DNA of 64,000 nucleotides from Modestobacter sp. L9-4 (GCF_019112525.1 NZ_CP077800.1:1612001-1676000), one strand, 5' to 3'; counted from the first letter of the stretch, positions 47,279 through 56,485 are shown. A program made the numbers and translations. Notes: a model not told the origin generated them from the letters alone.

Positions 47279-48190
47279 GTGGCACGAGTGCCCTTCCTGC
47301 GGCGTGCTCCGCGCAGCGCCGTGGAGCTGGAGGACGAGGAGGCGCGCGCCCTCGTCGCCGGCGCCGCCTCGGCGGCCGCGGCGGAGACCGAGTTCACCGC
47401 GCCCGAGCCCGACCGCACCGCGGCGGCGTTCTTCGACGTCGACAACACGATGATGATGGGCGCCTCGCTCTTCTGGTTCGCCCGCGGTCTGGCCGCCCGC
47501 AAGTACTTCACCTCCCGCGACGTGGCGTCCTTCGTCTGGCAGCAGGCGAAGTTCCGGATCGCCGGCAGCGAGAGCGCCACCGACATGCACACGGTGCGGG
47601 ACAACGCGCTGGCGTTCGTGGCCGGCCGGCCGGTGCAGGAGATCGTTGACGCCGGCGAGGAGATCTACGACGAGCTGATGGCCGACCGCATCTGGTCGGG
47701 CACCCGGGCACTGGCCCAGCAGCACCTGGACGCCGGGCAGCGGGTGTGGCTGGTCACCGCCACCCCGGTCGAGCTGGCCTCGATCATCGCCCACCGGCTG
47801 GGGCTGACCGGCGCGCTGGGCACCGTCTCGGAGATCGTCGACGGCCGGTACACCGGGCGCCTGGTCGGCGAGATGATGCACGGGGAGTCCAAGGCGCAGG
47901 CGGTGCGGGCACTGGCCGAGCAGGAGGACCTGGACCTCTCCCGCTGCACCGCCTACAGCGACTCCACCAACGACCTGCCGATGCTCACCCTGGTGGGCAG
48001 CGCGGTGGCGGTGAACCCCGACGCGGAGCTGCGCGCGGTCGCCCGGTCCCGCGGCTGGACGGTGAAGGACTTCCGCACCGGCCGCAAGGCCGCCAAGATC
48101 ACCGGCTCGACGGTCGGGGTGGCCGCGGTGTCCGGCGGCGTGGTGGGCGGGCTGGTCGCCCTGCGCCGCAACCAGCGCTGGCCCTTCTGA
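47279..48190 (+). CDS. HAD superfamily IB phosphatase (SerB-like)
   Basis: 303 residues. The catalytic motif [13 protein letters not shown] (nucleophile Asp, about residue 53-55), the Thr/Ser motif VWLVTATP, and motif [13 protein letters not shown] are present. The C-terminal hydrophobic segment ([20 protein letters not shown]) may anchor it to the membrane. Related to SerB1-like proteins; in M. tuberculosis serB1 also lies between galE2 and hemA (from memory). The substrate may be a lipid or small phosphate rather than phosphoserine. GTG with GAGGGGG eight bases upstream. Confidence 0.88.
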   Translation: MARVPFLRRAPRSAVELEDEEARALVAGAASAAAAETEFTAPEPDRTAAAFFDVDNTMMMGASLFWFARGLAARKYFTSRDVASFVWQQAKFRIAGSESATDMHTVRDNALAFVAGRPVQEIVDAGEEIYDELMADRIWSGTRALAQQHLDAGQRVWLVTATPVELASIIAHRLGLTGALGTVSEIVDGRYTGRLVGEMMHGESKAQAVRALAEQEDLDLSRCTAYSDSTNDLPMLTLVGSAVAVNPDAELRAVARSRGWTVKDFRTGRKAAKITGSTVGVAAVSGGVVGGLVALRRNQRWPF

Positions 48191-48223
48191 GCTGCCGGCG
48201 CGCACCGGCTCGGACCCGGCGAC

Positions 48224-48276
48224 GGTGTGCACCGGGGCCGGGACGACCGGCCCGGGACCGGGGCCCGGCGCACACC
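48224..48276. terminator. hairpin between convergent HAD and hypothetical genes
   Basis: GGTGTGCACCG (48224-48234) pairs with CGGCGCACACC (48266-48276) with one mismatch; the GC-rich interior can fold further. It lies in the 109-base gap between convergent stops and probably works on both strands. Confidence 0.55.
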
Positions 48277-48299
48277 CTGGGCAGCAGGCGTGCGGTGCG

Positions 48300-48521
48300 T
48301 CAGGGCGCGGGTGGCCTCGGCCGGAGCGGCCCGCTGCCGCCCTCGTAGTCGGCGCGGGCGACACCGTCCGGGTCGCGCCGGGCACCGTGCTCGCTCACCA
48401 GCAGCTCGATCGCCGCCTCGTGGGCAGCGGTGTCCTGCCCCTCGACCAGCCGTGACCGGTGACCGCAGCGGCACACCGCCCACGTCCGGTGCAGCCCGAA
48501 GGGCCGCACGTGGCCGACCAC
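48300..48521 (-). CDS. hypothetical protein with CxCG motif
   Basis: 73 residues from a GTG at 48519-48521, which has GGAGGG seven bases upstream. The core is RPFGLHRTWAVCRCGHRSRL, resembling half of a zinc ribbon, followed by an acidic helix (DTAAHEAAIELLVSEHGA) and a disordered tail. Not recognised. The good ribosome site and normal codon bias support it. It is loosely similar in the CxCG part to the small protein at 56568-56786. Confidence 0.6.
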   Translation of the reverse strand: MVGHVRPFGLHRTWAVCRCGHRSRLVEGQDTAAHEAAIELLVSEHGARRDPDGVARADYEGGSGPLRPRPPAP

Positions 48522-48565
48522 GTGCCCGCCCTCCGGCCCGTCTGCCGGGCTCGGCGGGCCGGCGG

Positions 48566-49471
48566 TCAGCTGAAGACCGAGCGGCGCTGCAGCAGCAGGC
48601 GGTAGAGCGAGTGCTGGATGGTCTCGCGGACCTGGTCGGTCAGGTTGAACACGACCATCGGGTCGTCGGCGGCCGCGGGGCCGTAGGACGCGGTCTCGAT
48701 CGGCTCGCCGAAGGCGATGAGCCACTTCGACGGCAGCGGCACCGCACCCAGCGGGCCGAGCAGCGGGAAGGTCGGGGTGATCGGGAAGTACGGCAGGCCG
48801 AGCAGGCGCGCGGCGGTGCGGGCGTTGCCGAGCATCGGGTAGATCTCCTCGGCGCCCACGATCGCGCAGGGCACGATCGGCACCCCGGTGCGCAGCGCCG
48901 CGCTGACGAACCCGCCACGGCCGAAGCGCTGCAGGGTGTACCGCTCGCTGAACGGCTTCCCGACGCCCTTGAAGCCCTCGGGGAAGACGCCGACCAGTTC
49001 GCCGGCCGACAGCAGCCGCTCGGCGTCCTCGTTGCTGGCCAGCGTCACGCCGAGCTTGCGGGCCAGCGACCCGATGAAGGGGTACTGGAACACCAGGTCC
49101 GCCCCCAGCAGCCGCAGCCGCCGGGCGTCCGGGTGCTCGTCGTGCAGGGCGACGGTGGTCATCAGCGCGTCGACCGGGACGACGCCGGAGTGGTTGGCCA
49201 CCACCAGCGCGCCGCCGCTGCCGGGCACGTTCTCCAGGCCCTGGGTCTCGACCCGGAACCAGCGCTGGAACCACGGCCGCAGCGCGGGCAGCAGCAGGTG
49301 GTCGGTGAGGTCGGGGTCGAAGCCGAACTCGTCGGTGTCGTAGTCGCCGGTGACCCGCCGCTGCAGGAAGTCCAGGACACCGGCCAGGGACTCGTCCCAG
49401 CTCGGTGGCGTGGCCGGGGTCGGCGGCTGCTCGCCGTCGGGGCGCAGCGGGATGACCCGGGCCTCAGGCAT
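48566..49471 (-). CDS. lysophospholipid acyltransferase family protein (PlsC-like)
   Basis: Probably transfers an acyl chain to a glycerol lipid. 301 residues. The acyltransferase His-Asp motif is spaced as VVANHSGVVPVDA (about residues 91-103), and the second motif is GVFPEGFKG followed by GRGGFVSAALRTGVPIVPCA. A 75-residue N-terminal domain precedes it. Matches, from memory, M. tuberculosis Rv0502, which likewise follows galE2. ATG at 49469-49471 overlaps the epimerase stop by eight bases. Confidence 0.88.
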   Translation of the reverse strand: MPEARVIPLRPDGEQPPTPATPPSWDESLAGVLDFLQRRVTGDYDTDEFGFDPDLTDHLLLPALRPWFQRWFRVETQGLENVPGSGGALVVANHSGVVPVDALMTTVALHDEHPDARRLRLLGADLVFQYPFIGSLARKLGVTLASNEDAERLLSAGELVGVFPEGFKGVGKPFSERYTLQRFGRGGFVSAALRTGVPIVPCAIVGAEEIYPMLGNARTAARLLGLPYFPITPTFPLLGPLGAVPLPSKWLIAFGEPIETASYGPAAADDPMVVFNLTDQVRETIQHSLYRLLLQRRSVFS

Positions 49472-50591
49472 CGCGCACCGCCCGCAGACCAGGGACCGAG
49501 GGGGCCGGGCGCCGGTCGCCGCGCAGCGCGGTGAGCAGACCGCTCACCGCGGCCGCGCCCCGCGCGACCTGCTCGACCGCGTCGCGCGCCGACGCCGCCG
49601 CCGTGGCCACCAGCTCGGGGGACAGCACCGGCGACAGGGTGCGCCCGTAGTCGGCCAGCGCCTGGGCGGTGGTGAACCGCGGCGTGAACCCGAACTCCTC
49701 GCGCAGCACCCGGGTGTCGACGACCCGGCCGGCGGCCAGGTGGCGCAGCTGCTCGGGGGACCACTCGGCCAGCCCCGCCCGGCGGGTGAGCTGACCGGCG
49801 GAGCCGAGCGCGGGCCCGGGCACCGGCAGCGCCAGGCGCCCGAGCCGCCGGACGGCCTGGGACAGCAGCACGGTGCCGGGGGCGGCGACGTTCACGGTGC
49901 CGACGTGGTCACCGGTGGCCGCCCGCGCCAGCACGGCCACCGCGTCGTCCTCGTGCAGCAGCTGCAGCCGGGGGTCGTGGCCGAGCACGGTGGGCACGAC
50001 CGGCAGCCGGAGGAAGGCGGCCACGGGCGAGTCGATCCGCGGGCCGATGACGTCGGTGAGGCGGAGCACCGAGACGCCGACGTCGGGACGGCGGCGGGCG
50101 AAGCCGCGCACGTAGCCCTCGATGTCGAGGCTGTCGCGGGCGAAGCCGCCGGAGGGGACACGGCGGGCCTGCATCGTCTCGGTGAAGACGGCCGGGTCAC
50201 GGGGGCTGGACCCGTACACGGCGGTGGTGCTGGCCAGCACCAGCCGGCGGACGAGCGGCGAGCGCTGGCAGGCGGCCAGCAGCTGCATGGTGCCGATGAC
50301 GTTGAGCTCCTTCATCGACACCCGCCCACCGGGCGCGGCCGGCGAGGCCATGGTGTTCATGTGCACGACGGTGTCCACCGACGCCGACTCGATGACCTTG
50401 GCGATCAGCGGGCTGCGGATGTCGGCGCGGACGAACTCCGTGCGTCCGAGGCGGCGGAGCACCTCGGGGGCCGGGGGGACCGTGTCCACCCCGATGACCC
50501 GGCCGATCGCCGGGTCGGAGGCGAGCTCGGCCGCCAGCGCGCCGCCCAGCCAGCGGCTGACGCCGGTGACGAGGACGACCGCAGGCGGCAC
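49464..50591 (-). CDS. NAD-dependent epimerase/dehydratase family protein
   Basis: Extended short-chain dehydrogenase, 375 residues. The NAD motif is VLVTGVSRWLGGALAAEL (residues about 7-24; T-G-x3-x2-G pattern), with VDTVVHMNTMAS following; the catalytic Tyr segment is less clear than in true GalE. Synteny with mycobacterial galE2 (next to bS22 and the acyltransferase) suggests the same family, but the sugar substrate is unknown. The start chosen is a GTG at 50591, 10 bases after the bS22 stop. Confidence 0.88.
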   Translation of the reverse strand: MPPAVVLVTGVSRWLGGALAAELASDPAIGRVIGVDTVPPAPEVLRRLGRTEFVRADIRSPLIAKVIESASVDTVVHMNTMASPAAPGGRVSMKELNVIGTMQLLAACQRSPLVRRLVLASTTAVYGSSPRDPAVFTETMQARRVPSGGFARDSLDIEGYVRGFARRRPDVGVSVLRLTDVIGPRIDSPVAAFLRLPVVPTVLGHDPRLQLLHEDDAVAVLARAATGDHVGTVNVAAPGTVLLSQAVRRLGRLALPVPGPALGSAGQLTRRAGLAEWSPEQLRHLAAGRVVDTRVLREEFGFTPRFTTAQALADYGRTLSPVLSPELVATAAASARDAVEQVARGAAAVSGLLTALRGDRRPAPSVPGLRAVRDA

Positions 50592-50601
50592 GAGCGTCAG
50601 C

Positions 50602-50700
50602 TCACTTCTTGTTGCGCCGCTGGATGCGGGTCTTCTTGAGGAGCTTGCGGTGCTTCTTCTTCGCCATCCGCTTGCGGCGCTTCTTGATGACCGAACCCAT
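50602..50700 (-). CDS. small ribosomal subunit protein bS22 (AURKAIP1/COX24 domain)
   Basis: 32-residue highly basic peptide: [20 protein letters not shown] continuing [12 protein letters not shown]. This is the tiny actinobacterial ribosomal protein bS22 first seen in mycobacterial ribosome structures, and it is too short for most gene callers. ATG at 50698-50700 with GGGAGCAGG upstream. It lies between the HTH gene and the epimerase gene, the same order as mycobacterial Rv0500A, Rv0500B and galE2 (from memory). Confidence 0.93.
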   Translation of the reverse strand: MGSVIKKRRKRMAKKKHRKLLKKTRIQRRNKK

Positions 50701-50884
50701 GTCCTGCTCCCGACGTCGTATCGCTGGCGTCCGGGGATGCGGACCGGGGTCGTTCCGCAGATCCGTCGTCCGGACACCGAGCGAGGTGTTCAGCTCGTGC
50801 GCGGCCCGCCCACCAGGGACGGCACCGCTCAGCGCCCGAGACTACCTGGCCCTGGTCCAGCCCGAGCACCTGCCGTGCCCGTCG

Positions 50885-50946
50885 GCCCCCTTGCAGGGCC
50901 CCGCCGCGAGCCTGCGAGTGGTGGGGGGCAAGGGGGTCCTTCCTCA
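50885..50946. repeat. stem-loop repeat element copy B
   Basis: CCCCCTTGC (50886-50894) pairs with GCAAGGGGG (50928-50936). The loop parts TGCAGG-GCCCCGCCGCG and GTGGTGGGGGGCA and the tail GGGGTCCTTCCTCAG match copy A at 29331-29393. As in copy A, the tail contains the stop codon of the minus-strand gene (here the HTH gene). Probably terminates that gene. The rest of 50701-50884 is non-coding and would hold the bS22 promoter (a TACGAC at 50718-50723 on the minus strand is one candidate). Confidence 0.7.
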
Positions 50947-51297
50947 GGCGATGTCGGTGTAGGCGTCGCGCAGGTACTCGTGCACGGCGCGCTCCGGGAC
51001 GCGGAAGGAACGGCCGACGCGGACGGCGGAGAGCTCGCCACCGTGGACCAGGCGGTAGACGGTCATCTTCGAGACGCGCATCAGGGCGGCGACCTCGGCG
51101 ACGGTCAGGAAGGCGACGGCGGCGCGGGGGGCCGGGACGGCGGCCTGACGGCCGACGGGCATGGCGGCCGGGTGGGCGGCGGGCACGGGGCGGGACATCG
51201 AGGCTGCCGAGATGGGCCGGCCCATCGGACGCGGCGCCGGGACGCCGGGACGGGAGGTCTGGATGGTGGCGCGCTGGGGCATGGTCACGTCGTTCAT
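50944..51297 (-). CDS. helix-turn-helix DNA-binding protein, excisionase/BldC-like
   Basis: 117 residues from the ATG at 51297; starts at 51312 and 51282 are also possible and none has a well-spaced ribosome site. An Ala/Pro/Met-rich leader of 60 residues precedes a MerR-type winged helix: AFLTVAEVAALMRVSKMTVY, then RLVHGGELSAVRVGRSFRVP and ERAVHEYLRDAY. This conserved actinobacterial family includes mycobacterial Rv0500A (from memory) and is related to BldC and excisionase folds. It is a chromosomal regulator here, not a phage gene; targets unknown. Confidence 0.88.
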   Translation of the reverse strand: MNDVTMPQRATIQTSRPGVPAPRPMGRPISAASMSRPVPAAHPAAMPVGRQAAVPAPRAAVAFLTVAEVAALMRVSKMTVYRLVHGGELSAVRVGRSFRVPERAVHEYLRDAYTDIA

Positions 51298-51702
51298 CTC
51301 CGTAGTCAGCACGCTCCGTTGCCACCGGCTTCCCCACCGGCGGGCGTGTCACGTTCGTGCTGGAAAAACCATATGGGGACCGGAGTGACAGAAGCGATGG
51401 GTGAAACGAACAGGCGGACCGGTCCGTACTGGGCACAAGTGGACAGAGACACCCAGTGACCCTCCCGTGACGGCGTGTTGTCCCCAAGTCGACTCGTCCG
51501 TCACAGAGGCCGTCCACAGGATTCTGGGGATAACCACACACCTGTGATTCACCTGGAGCCGGGTGGGACGAACGGTGCACGACGCAACGGGAGCCGTGTG
51601 AACCGTGTGGCGAGTGGGTCGACGCCGCCTCTTCGTCGCAGACAGTCACCGGCGCCTCCGGGCGAGGTCACGCCGGACCGCGTCCGGCGACCCGGAGCGC
51701 CC
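51298..51702 (-). promoter_or_regulatory. 405-base non-coding region upstream of the HTH gene
   Basis: No supported gene. It is visibly less GC-rich than its surroundings around 51355-51560. On the minus strand CATATGGTTTTT (51368-51379) could hold a -10 box for the HTH gene. CACAGG/CCTGTG inverted arms frame a GGGGATAACC near 51530. Its length and composition suggest a regulated promoter, but I cannot name a binding protein. Confidence 0.35.
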
Positions 51703-52530
51703 TCAGTCGGCTGCGCGCCCCAGCTCCACCGAACGGTCGTGCGCGGCCTCGAGGGCGGCGATGAGCGCGGCCCGGACCCCGTGCCGCTCCAGCTCCCGGA
51801 CGGCGGCGATCGTCGTCCCGCCCGGGCTGGTGACGGCCTCGCGCAGCTGCACCGGGTGCTCACCGGACTCCCGGAGCATCACCGCCGAGCCGTAGGCGGT
51901 CTGCACGATCAGGTCGGCGGCCAGGCTGCGCGGGAGCCCGAGCAGGATGCCGGCGTCGATCATCGCCTCGACCAGGAAGAAGAAGTAGGCCGGCCCGCTG
52001 CCCGACAGCGCGGTGACGGCGTCCTGCTGGCTCTCCGGCACCCGCCGCACCTGGCCCACCGACGACAGCAGCGCCTCCGCCTCGTCGAGGTCGGCGTCCG
52101 TGGCGTGCGCACCGGCCGACAGCACGCTCATCCCGGCCTCGACCAGCGCCGGGGTGTTGGGCATGACCCGCACCACCGGGGTGCCCGCCGGCAGCGCCGC
52201 CTCGATGCGGGCGGTGGGGACACCGGCCGCCACGCTCACGACCAGGTGCCCGGGCCCGACGAGCGGGGCCAGCTGCTCGACGAGGACGTCGACGTCCTGG
52301 GGCTTGACCGCGATGAGCAGCACCCGCGACCGGGCCGCGGCGCCGGCCAGGTCGACGACCTCCACCCCGTACCGCGCGGCGACCGCCGCGGTGCGCTCGG
52401 GGCTGCGCCCGACCAGGACGACGCCGGCCGCGCTCCCGGCCCGCCGTACCAGCCCGGCCAGCAGTGCCTCGCCGATCTTCCCGGCACCGATGATGGCCAG
52501 CCCGGGGGTGCGCCCCTCTCCCGCGATCAT
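51703..52530 (-). CDS. proC: pyrroline-5-carboxylate reductase
   Basis: Last step of proline synthesis: NAD(P)H-dependent reduction of pyrroline-5-carboxylate. 275 residues. The nucleotide motif LAIIGAGKIGEALLAGL is at residues about 9-25, AVKPQDVDVLVEQLAP follows, and the signature ALSGSGPAYFFFLVEAMIDA with TSPGGTTIAAVRELE near the end is intact. ATG at 52528-52530, with TACGGT eight bases upstream (leaderless candidate). Confidence 0.96.
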   Translation of the reverse strand: MIAGEGRTPGLAIIGAGKIGEALLAGLVRRAGSAAGVVLVGRSPERTAAVAARYGVEVVDLAGAAARSRVLLIAVKPQDVDVLVEQLAPLVGPGHLVVSVAAGVPTARIEAALPAGTPVVRVMPNTPALVEAGMSVLSAGAHATDADLDEAEALLSSVGQVRRVPESQQDAVTALSGSGPAYFFFLVEAMIDAGILLGLPRSLAADLIVQTAYGSAVMLRESGEHPVQLREAVTSPGGTTIAAVRELERHGVRAALIAALEAAHDRSVELGRAAD

Positions 52531-52538
52531 GGTGAGCG

Positions 52539-52544
52539 ACCGTA
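52539..52544 (-). promoter_or_regulatory. -10 box for proC, leaderless
   Basis: Minus-strand TACGGT, then 8 bases, then the proC ATG. It lies in the 95-base gap after the membrane-protein stop at 52626. Confidence 0.45.
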
Positions 52545-52625
52545 GTGCCCCCCGGTGCGGGCCGGCGGGCGGCGGGGTGGACGGCGCCCGTGTCCGGCCG
52601 GATCGCCGTCGTGCAGCCGGCCGGC

Positions 52626-53648
52626 TCAGCCGGCGGCGAGCAGCCCGGCGGCCGGGGCGATGGTGAGCACGGTGCCGGCCAGGAGCAGGACGGCCAGCAG
52701 CGCGATGCCCGGCGCCCCCTCGCCGTGCCGCTGCCGCCAGACGTACACGCCGGCGACCAGCCCGGTGATGGTCAGCGGGGCGACCACCATCGCGACGTAG
52801 GGCATGACGCCCCAGAGCACGGTGAAGGCGAAGTACAGCCCGATGCCGACGGCGAGGGCGACCACGAGCTCGCCGGCGAACCGGGCCCACGCGAGCGCGC
52901 CCTGCTTGCCGGTCAGCGGCTCGGCGTCGGCCTCGGCCAGCTGGGCCGCCGTGACGACCGGGATGGGACCGGTGACGGGGTGCTGGGCGGCCTGCCGGGC
53001 CCGCTCCACGCTGTCGGGGAGCGCGGTGGCGCCGGTGGTCGACGGGCGCACGGCCGAGGTGGACGGCCCGGTGCCGAACAGCGGCGGCGACTCGACCGCG
53101 GGCTTCGGGGTTTCGCCGTCGCCCTTGCGGCGGCCGGTGCGCACGGGTGGGGCGGCGGTCTCCGCGCGGCTCCCGGCGCGGCCGGTGCCGGCGGGGCCGT
53201 CACGGTCGTCGAGGTCCCAGGCGGCCGGGAGGGAGGCCGACGTCCGGGCGGGTTCCGGGGTGCGGGCGGGCGTAGGGGTGCGGGCGGGGGCGACCGGGCC
53301 GGCCAGCCCGGCGGCCGGCCGGGCCGCGGGCTCGGGAGCCGGCGTCCAGGGCTGACCCACCGGCCGGGACGGCGAGGGGGCGGCTGCCGGACGCGCGACC
53401 GGCACCTGGGCCTGTGCGCGGGCCTGGGCCTGGGCGGCCGCGCGGGCCACCGGGGGCCGCACGGGCGGCTCGGACCGCTCGTCGCGCGGCGTGGGCTCCA
53501 CGCGCGCCGAGCGACCGGTGGACTCGGGGTCCTCGCCGGGACGGCGCCGTCGGCCCGGACGGGTGCCGAGTTCGCTCTCCAGGCCGTGCTCGCGGAGGAT
53601 CTCCGCGAGCGAACGGACGCTGTACTCCCCGGAGTCGGGCTGCGACAT
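52626..53648 (-). CDS. conserved actinobacterial membrane protein
   Basis: 340 residues, function unknown. A conserved start ([16 protein letters not shown]) is followed by about 200 residues of Pro/Ala/Arg-rich, probably disordered sequence, then three helices ([58 protein letters not shown]). Same layout and position (after ppx) as mycobacterial Rv0497, from memory. ATG at 53648 overlaps the Ppx stop by one base (TGATG). Confidence 0.85.
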   Translation of the reverse strand: MSQPDSGEYSVRSLAEILREHGLESELGTRPGRRRRPGEDPESTGRSARVEPTPRDERSEPPVRPPVARAAAQAQARAQAQVPVARPAAAPSPSRPVGQPWTPAPEPAARPAAGLAGPVAPARTPTPARTPEPARTSASLPAAWDLDDRDGPAGTGRAGSRAETAAPPVRTGRRKGDGETPKPAVESPPLFGTGPSTSAVRPSTTGATALPDSVERARQAAQHPVTGPIPVVTAAQLAEADAEPLTGKQGALAWARFAGELVVALAVGIGLYFAFTVLWGVMPYVAMVVAPLTITGLVAGVYVWRQRHGEGAPGIALLAVLLLAGTVLTIAPAAGLLAAG

Positions 53649-54592
53649 CAGGCTCCCTCCAGCTGGTCCATCCGGCGGAGGATGACTCCCTCACGCAGTG
53701 CCCACGGGCAGATCCGGACAGACGTTACGTCCACGGCGCGCATCGCGGCCTGCGCCACGACGGCACCGGCCGGGACCTGGTGCGCGCGCTGGGCCGACAC
53801 GCCCTGCAGCTCGGCCAGCGCGGTGGACTCGATCCGGGAGACGAAGCCCAGCACCTGGGACAACCCGGTGGCGGTCATCCCGCGGGGCGTGCGCAGCCCG
53901 GCACCGGACGGCGCGGCGCCGGCGAGCCGGGCCAGCGTGCGGAAGGTCTTCGAGGTGGCGGCCACCAGGTCGGGCTCGCCGGCGTCCTTCAGCTCCTTGC
54001 CGACCGGGGCCAGCACGTCCTCGGCGTACCGCTCCAGCTGGCCCAGCGCCCGCAGGTCCGGGCGGCCACCGGTCTCGGCGTCGGGCAAGAAGCGGCGGGT
54101 CATCCGGCCCGCGCCCAGCGGCACGGACAGGGCGACGTCGGGGTCCTCGTCGATGCCGGAGGCCAGCTCCAGCGACCCGCCGCCGATGTCGAGGACCAGC
54201 AGCCGGCCCGCGCTCCAGCCGAACCACCGGCGCACGGCCAGGAAGGTCAGCCGGGCCTCGTCCTCGCCGGTGAGCACCTGCAGGTCGACCCCGGTCTGCT
54301 CGCGCACCCGGCGGAGCACCGCGGCCCCGTTGTCGGCCTCGCGGATCGCGGAGGTGACGAAGGCGAGCAGCTCGTCGCAGCGCTGCTCGGCCGCCTGCTG
54401 CTTGGCCCGCAGCACCGCGTTGAGCAGGGTCTTCTCCCCCGCCTTGGACAGCTTGCCGTCCTCGCCGACGTGCTCGGCCAGCCGCAGCACCGACCGGTCG
54501 TCGTGCATCGGCGTGGGGTGGGCGCCGCGATGGGCGTCCACCACCAGCAGGTGCACGGTGTTCGAGCCGACGTCCAGCACCCCGAGTCGCAT
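53648..54592 (-). CDS. exopolyphosphatase/pppGpp phosphohydrolase family (Ppx/GppA)
   Basis: 314-residue ASKHA-fold phosphatase that hydrolyses polyphosphate or pppGpp. The phosphate-binding loop [15 protein letters not shown] is at residues 5-19, [10 protein letters not shown]-type segment ([10 protein letters not shown]) near 92, [12 protein letters not shown] near 122, and the second loop [14 protein letters not shown] near 142. It is the short one-domain form, like mycobacterial Ppx1 (Rv0496, from memory). Phosphate genes senX3-regX3-phoU lie nearby. ATG at 54592. Confidence 0.92.
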   Translation of the reverse strand: MRLGVLDVGSNTVHLLVVDAHRGAHPTPMHDDRSVLRLAEHVGEDGKLSKAGEKTLLNAVLRAKQQAAEQRCDELLAFVTSAIREADNGAAVLRRVREQTGVDLQVLTGEDEARLTFLAVRRWFGWSAGRLLVLDIGGGSLELASGIDEDPDVALSVPLGAGRMTRRFLPDAETGGRPDLRALGQLERYAEDVLAPVGKELKDAGEPDLVAATSKTFRTLARLAGAAPSGAGLRTPRGMTATGLSQVLGFVSRIESTALAELQGVSAQRAHQVPAGAVVAQAAMRAVDVTSVRICPWALREGVILRRMDQLEGA

Positions 54593-54609
54593 GCCGAGAG
54601 TGTGCCTGG

Positions 54610-54656
54610 CCCCCTCCAGGGCCTCGCGCCGAGCGGAGCGGGGCATGCGGAGGGGT
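54610..54656. repeat. degenerate stem-loop repeat element copy C
   Basis: CCCCTCC (54611-54617) pairs with GGAGGGG (54649-54655). The interior CAGGGCCTCGCGCCGAGCG and the flank GGGGTCTGCTCA resemble copies A and B. Here it lies between divergent starts (ppx and the Cys-rich gene), so it cannot serve simply as a 3'-end terminator. Confidence 0.45.
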
Positions 54657-54664
54657 CTGCTCAC

Positions 54665-54670
54665 TACGCT
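54665..54670 (+). promoter_or_regulatory. -10 box for the Cys-rich protein gene, leaderless
   Basis: TACGCT is followed by 6 bases and the GTG at 54677, which places transcription start on the start codon. Confidence 0.5.
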
Positions 54671-54676
54671 GCCCCG

Positions 54677-55516
54677 GTGGACCCGAGCACCGTCGTCGAC
54701 CCGCCGCCCGAGGTCGGGCTGGACTTCCCCCGCGAGTGGATCGAGTTCACCGACCCGGCCGACCCCGAGCACCGGGTGCGCGCCGACCTGACCTGGCTGA
54801 CCAGCGCCTGGACGTGCGTGTTCGGCCGCGGCTGCGCCGGTGTGGTGGCCGGCCGCGCCGAGGACGGCTGCTGCAACCACGGGGCCTTCTTCACCGACAC
54901 CGACGACCTGGACCGGGTCGAGGCGTCGGTGGCCGAGCTGACCCCGGCCGACTGGCAGCGGCACCCGGGCACCGCGGTGGGCCGCGACGACTGGACCGAG
55001 GCCGACACCCTCGACGAGCCGGCCGAGGACGGGTCGGTCGAGCAGGCGCTGCGCACCCGGGTCGTCGACGGCGCCTGCGTCTTCCTCAACCGGCCCGGGC
55101 ACCCCGCGGGTGCCGGCTGCGCACTGCACGCGATGGCGCTGCGCCAGGGCCGGCACCCGCTGGAGACGAAGCCGGACGTGTGCTGGCAGCTGCCGGTGCG
55201 CCGGGAGCAGGAGTGGGTCGACCGCCCCGACGACACCCGGGTGCTGGTGTCCAGCATCGGCGAGTTCGACCGGCGCGGCTGGGGCCCGGGCGGGCACGAC
55301 CTGCACTGGTGGTGCACCGGCTCCCCCACCGCGCACGTGTCGGCCGAGCCGCTGGTGGAGACCTACGGCCCCGAGCTCACCGCACTGCTCGGCCCGGCGG
55401 CCTACGCCGAGCTACGCCGGCTGACCGAGGCCCGCATGGACGCCGGCCTCGTCGCCCCGCACCCGGCCAGCCCCCGGCCGGTGCCGGTCGAGCTGCACCG
55501 CCGCCGTCCCGACTGA
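54677..55516 (+). CDS. conserved Cys-rich protein (Rv0495c-like), function unknown
   Basis: 279 residues. [20 protein letters not shown] is followed by a Cys cluster ([15 protein letters not shown], then [10 protein letters not shown]; Cys about 49-69), and by [19 protein letters not shown] and WWCTGSP, a pattern like YkgJ-type zinc/iron-binding Cys clusters. It matches, from memory, M. tuberculosis Rv0495c, also beside ppx1. GTG start supported by the -10 box six bases upstream. Its 3' end overlaps the convergent GlxA-type gene by about 105 bases. Confidence 0.85.
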   Translation: MDPSTVVDPPPEVGLDFPREWIEFTDPADPEHRVRADLTWLTSAWTCVFGRGCAGVVAGRAEDGCCNHGAFFTDTDDLDRVEASVAELTPADWQRHPGTAVGRDDWTEADTLDEPAEDGSVEQALRTRVVDGACVFLNRPGHPAGAGCALHAMALRQGRHPLETKPDVCWQLPVRREQEWVDRPDDTRVLVSSIGEFDRRGWGPGGHDLHWWCTGSPTAHVSAEPLVETYGPELTALLGPAAYAELRRLTEARMDAGLVAPHPASPRPVPVELHRRRPD

Positions 55517-56485
55517 GCCGCCGGTGCGGAAGGTCTGCCGGTAGGCGCGCGGGGAGACCCCGCGGCGGCGGGTGAACTGCTCGCGCAGCCCGGCCGCGGT
55601 GCCGAAGCCGACGAGCCGGGCGACCTCCTCGACGGGGGCGTCGCTGTCCTCCAGCAGCGCCTCGGCCGCGGCCAGCCGCTGGGACAGCAGCCAGGCGTGC
55701 GGCGTCGTCCCGGTGGTGGCCTTGAACCGACGGGCGAAGCTGCGCGGGCTCATCAGGGCCCGGCGGGCCAGCAGGGGCACGCTGATGTCCTCGGCCAGGT
55801 GCGCCCGCGCCCAGTCCAGGACGACGCCGAGCAGGTCGTCCTCGCACCGGGCGACGGGGGCGTCGATGAACTGCGCCTGCCCGCCGTCGCGGTGCGGGGG
55901 CACGACCATCTCCCGGGCCAGTGCGTTGGCCGCGACCGTGCCCCACTCCCGGCGCACCAGGTGCAGCAGCGTGTCCAGCCCGGCGGCGGTGCCGGCGCCG
56001 GTGATCACCCGGCCGTTGTCGACGTAGAGCACCGCCGGGTCGACCACGACGGCCGGGTAGCGGGCGGCGAGCTCGCCGGCGTACCGCCAGTGCGTGGCCG
56101 CGCGGCGGCCGTCGAGGAGACCGGCCTCGGCCAGCACGAACGCGCCGGTGCAGTGGCTGACCAGCTGGGCACCGCGGGCGTACGCGGCCCGCACCCCCGC
56201 GACCAGCTCCGCGGGCGGGGCGGTGCCGTCGGAGGCCCAGGAGGTGATGACCACGATGTCGGAGACGGCCAGGCGGTCCAGCCCGTGCTCGACGGTGATG
56301 CCCAGGCCGGTGTCGGTGCGGACCACCCCCGGCTCGGCGGTGACCAGCGCGAAGTCGAACAGCGGCAGGCCCATCGCCCGGCGGTCGTAGGCGAAGAACT
56401 CCGCCACCACGCCCAGGCCGAGGCTGCCCATCAGCCCGTCGGCCACCACCACGCTGACCACCACCGGGTCGCTGTCCGCTGCCAT
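55412..56485 (-). CDS. GlxA family transcriptional regulator (DJ-1/PfpI domain plus AraC HTH)
   Basis: 357 residues. The N-terminal half (about 8-190) is a DJ-1/PfpI amidase-like sensor domain with [20 protein letters not shown] containing the nucleophile-position Cys. The C-terminal half (about 215-315) is a double AraC helix-turn-helix: [20 protein letters not shown] and [19 protein letters not shown], ending [11 protein letters not shown]. About 35 residues beyond the usual end run antisense into the convergent gene. Ligand and targets unknown. ATG at 56483-56485, 82 bases from the divergent small gene. Confidence 0.9.
   Translation of the reverse strand: MAADSDPVVVSVVVADGLMGSLGLGVVAEFFAYDRRAMGLPLFDFALVTAEPGVVRTDTGLGITVEHGLDRLAVSDIVVITSWASDGTAPPAELVAGVRAAYARGAQLVSHCTGAFVLAEAGLLDGRRAATHWRYAGELAARYPAVVVDPAVLYVDNGRVITGAGTAAGLDTLLHLVRREWGTVAANALAREMVVPPHRDGGQAQFIDAPVARCEDDLLGVVLDWARAHLAEDISVPLLARRALMSPRSFARRFKATTGTTPHAWLLSQRLAAAEALLEDSDAPVEEVARLVGFGTAAGLREQFTRRRGVSPRAYRQTFRTGGSVGTAAVQLDRHRPGAGRVRGDEAGVHAGLGQPA

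Noticed and set aside
50944-51297. Excisionase-like HTH protein as a sign of a prophage or integrative element.
   Set aside because: The family is a conserved chromosomal actinobacterial protein beside bS22 and proC. No integrase, attachment repeats or composition shift is seen.
51510-51545. GTCCACAGG and GGGGATAACC, which resemble DnaA boxes, in the gap upstream of the HTH gene.
   Set aside because: Only one or two imperfect matches, no cluster of boxes and no dnaA, dnaN or gyrase genes nearby; not an origin.
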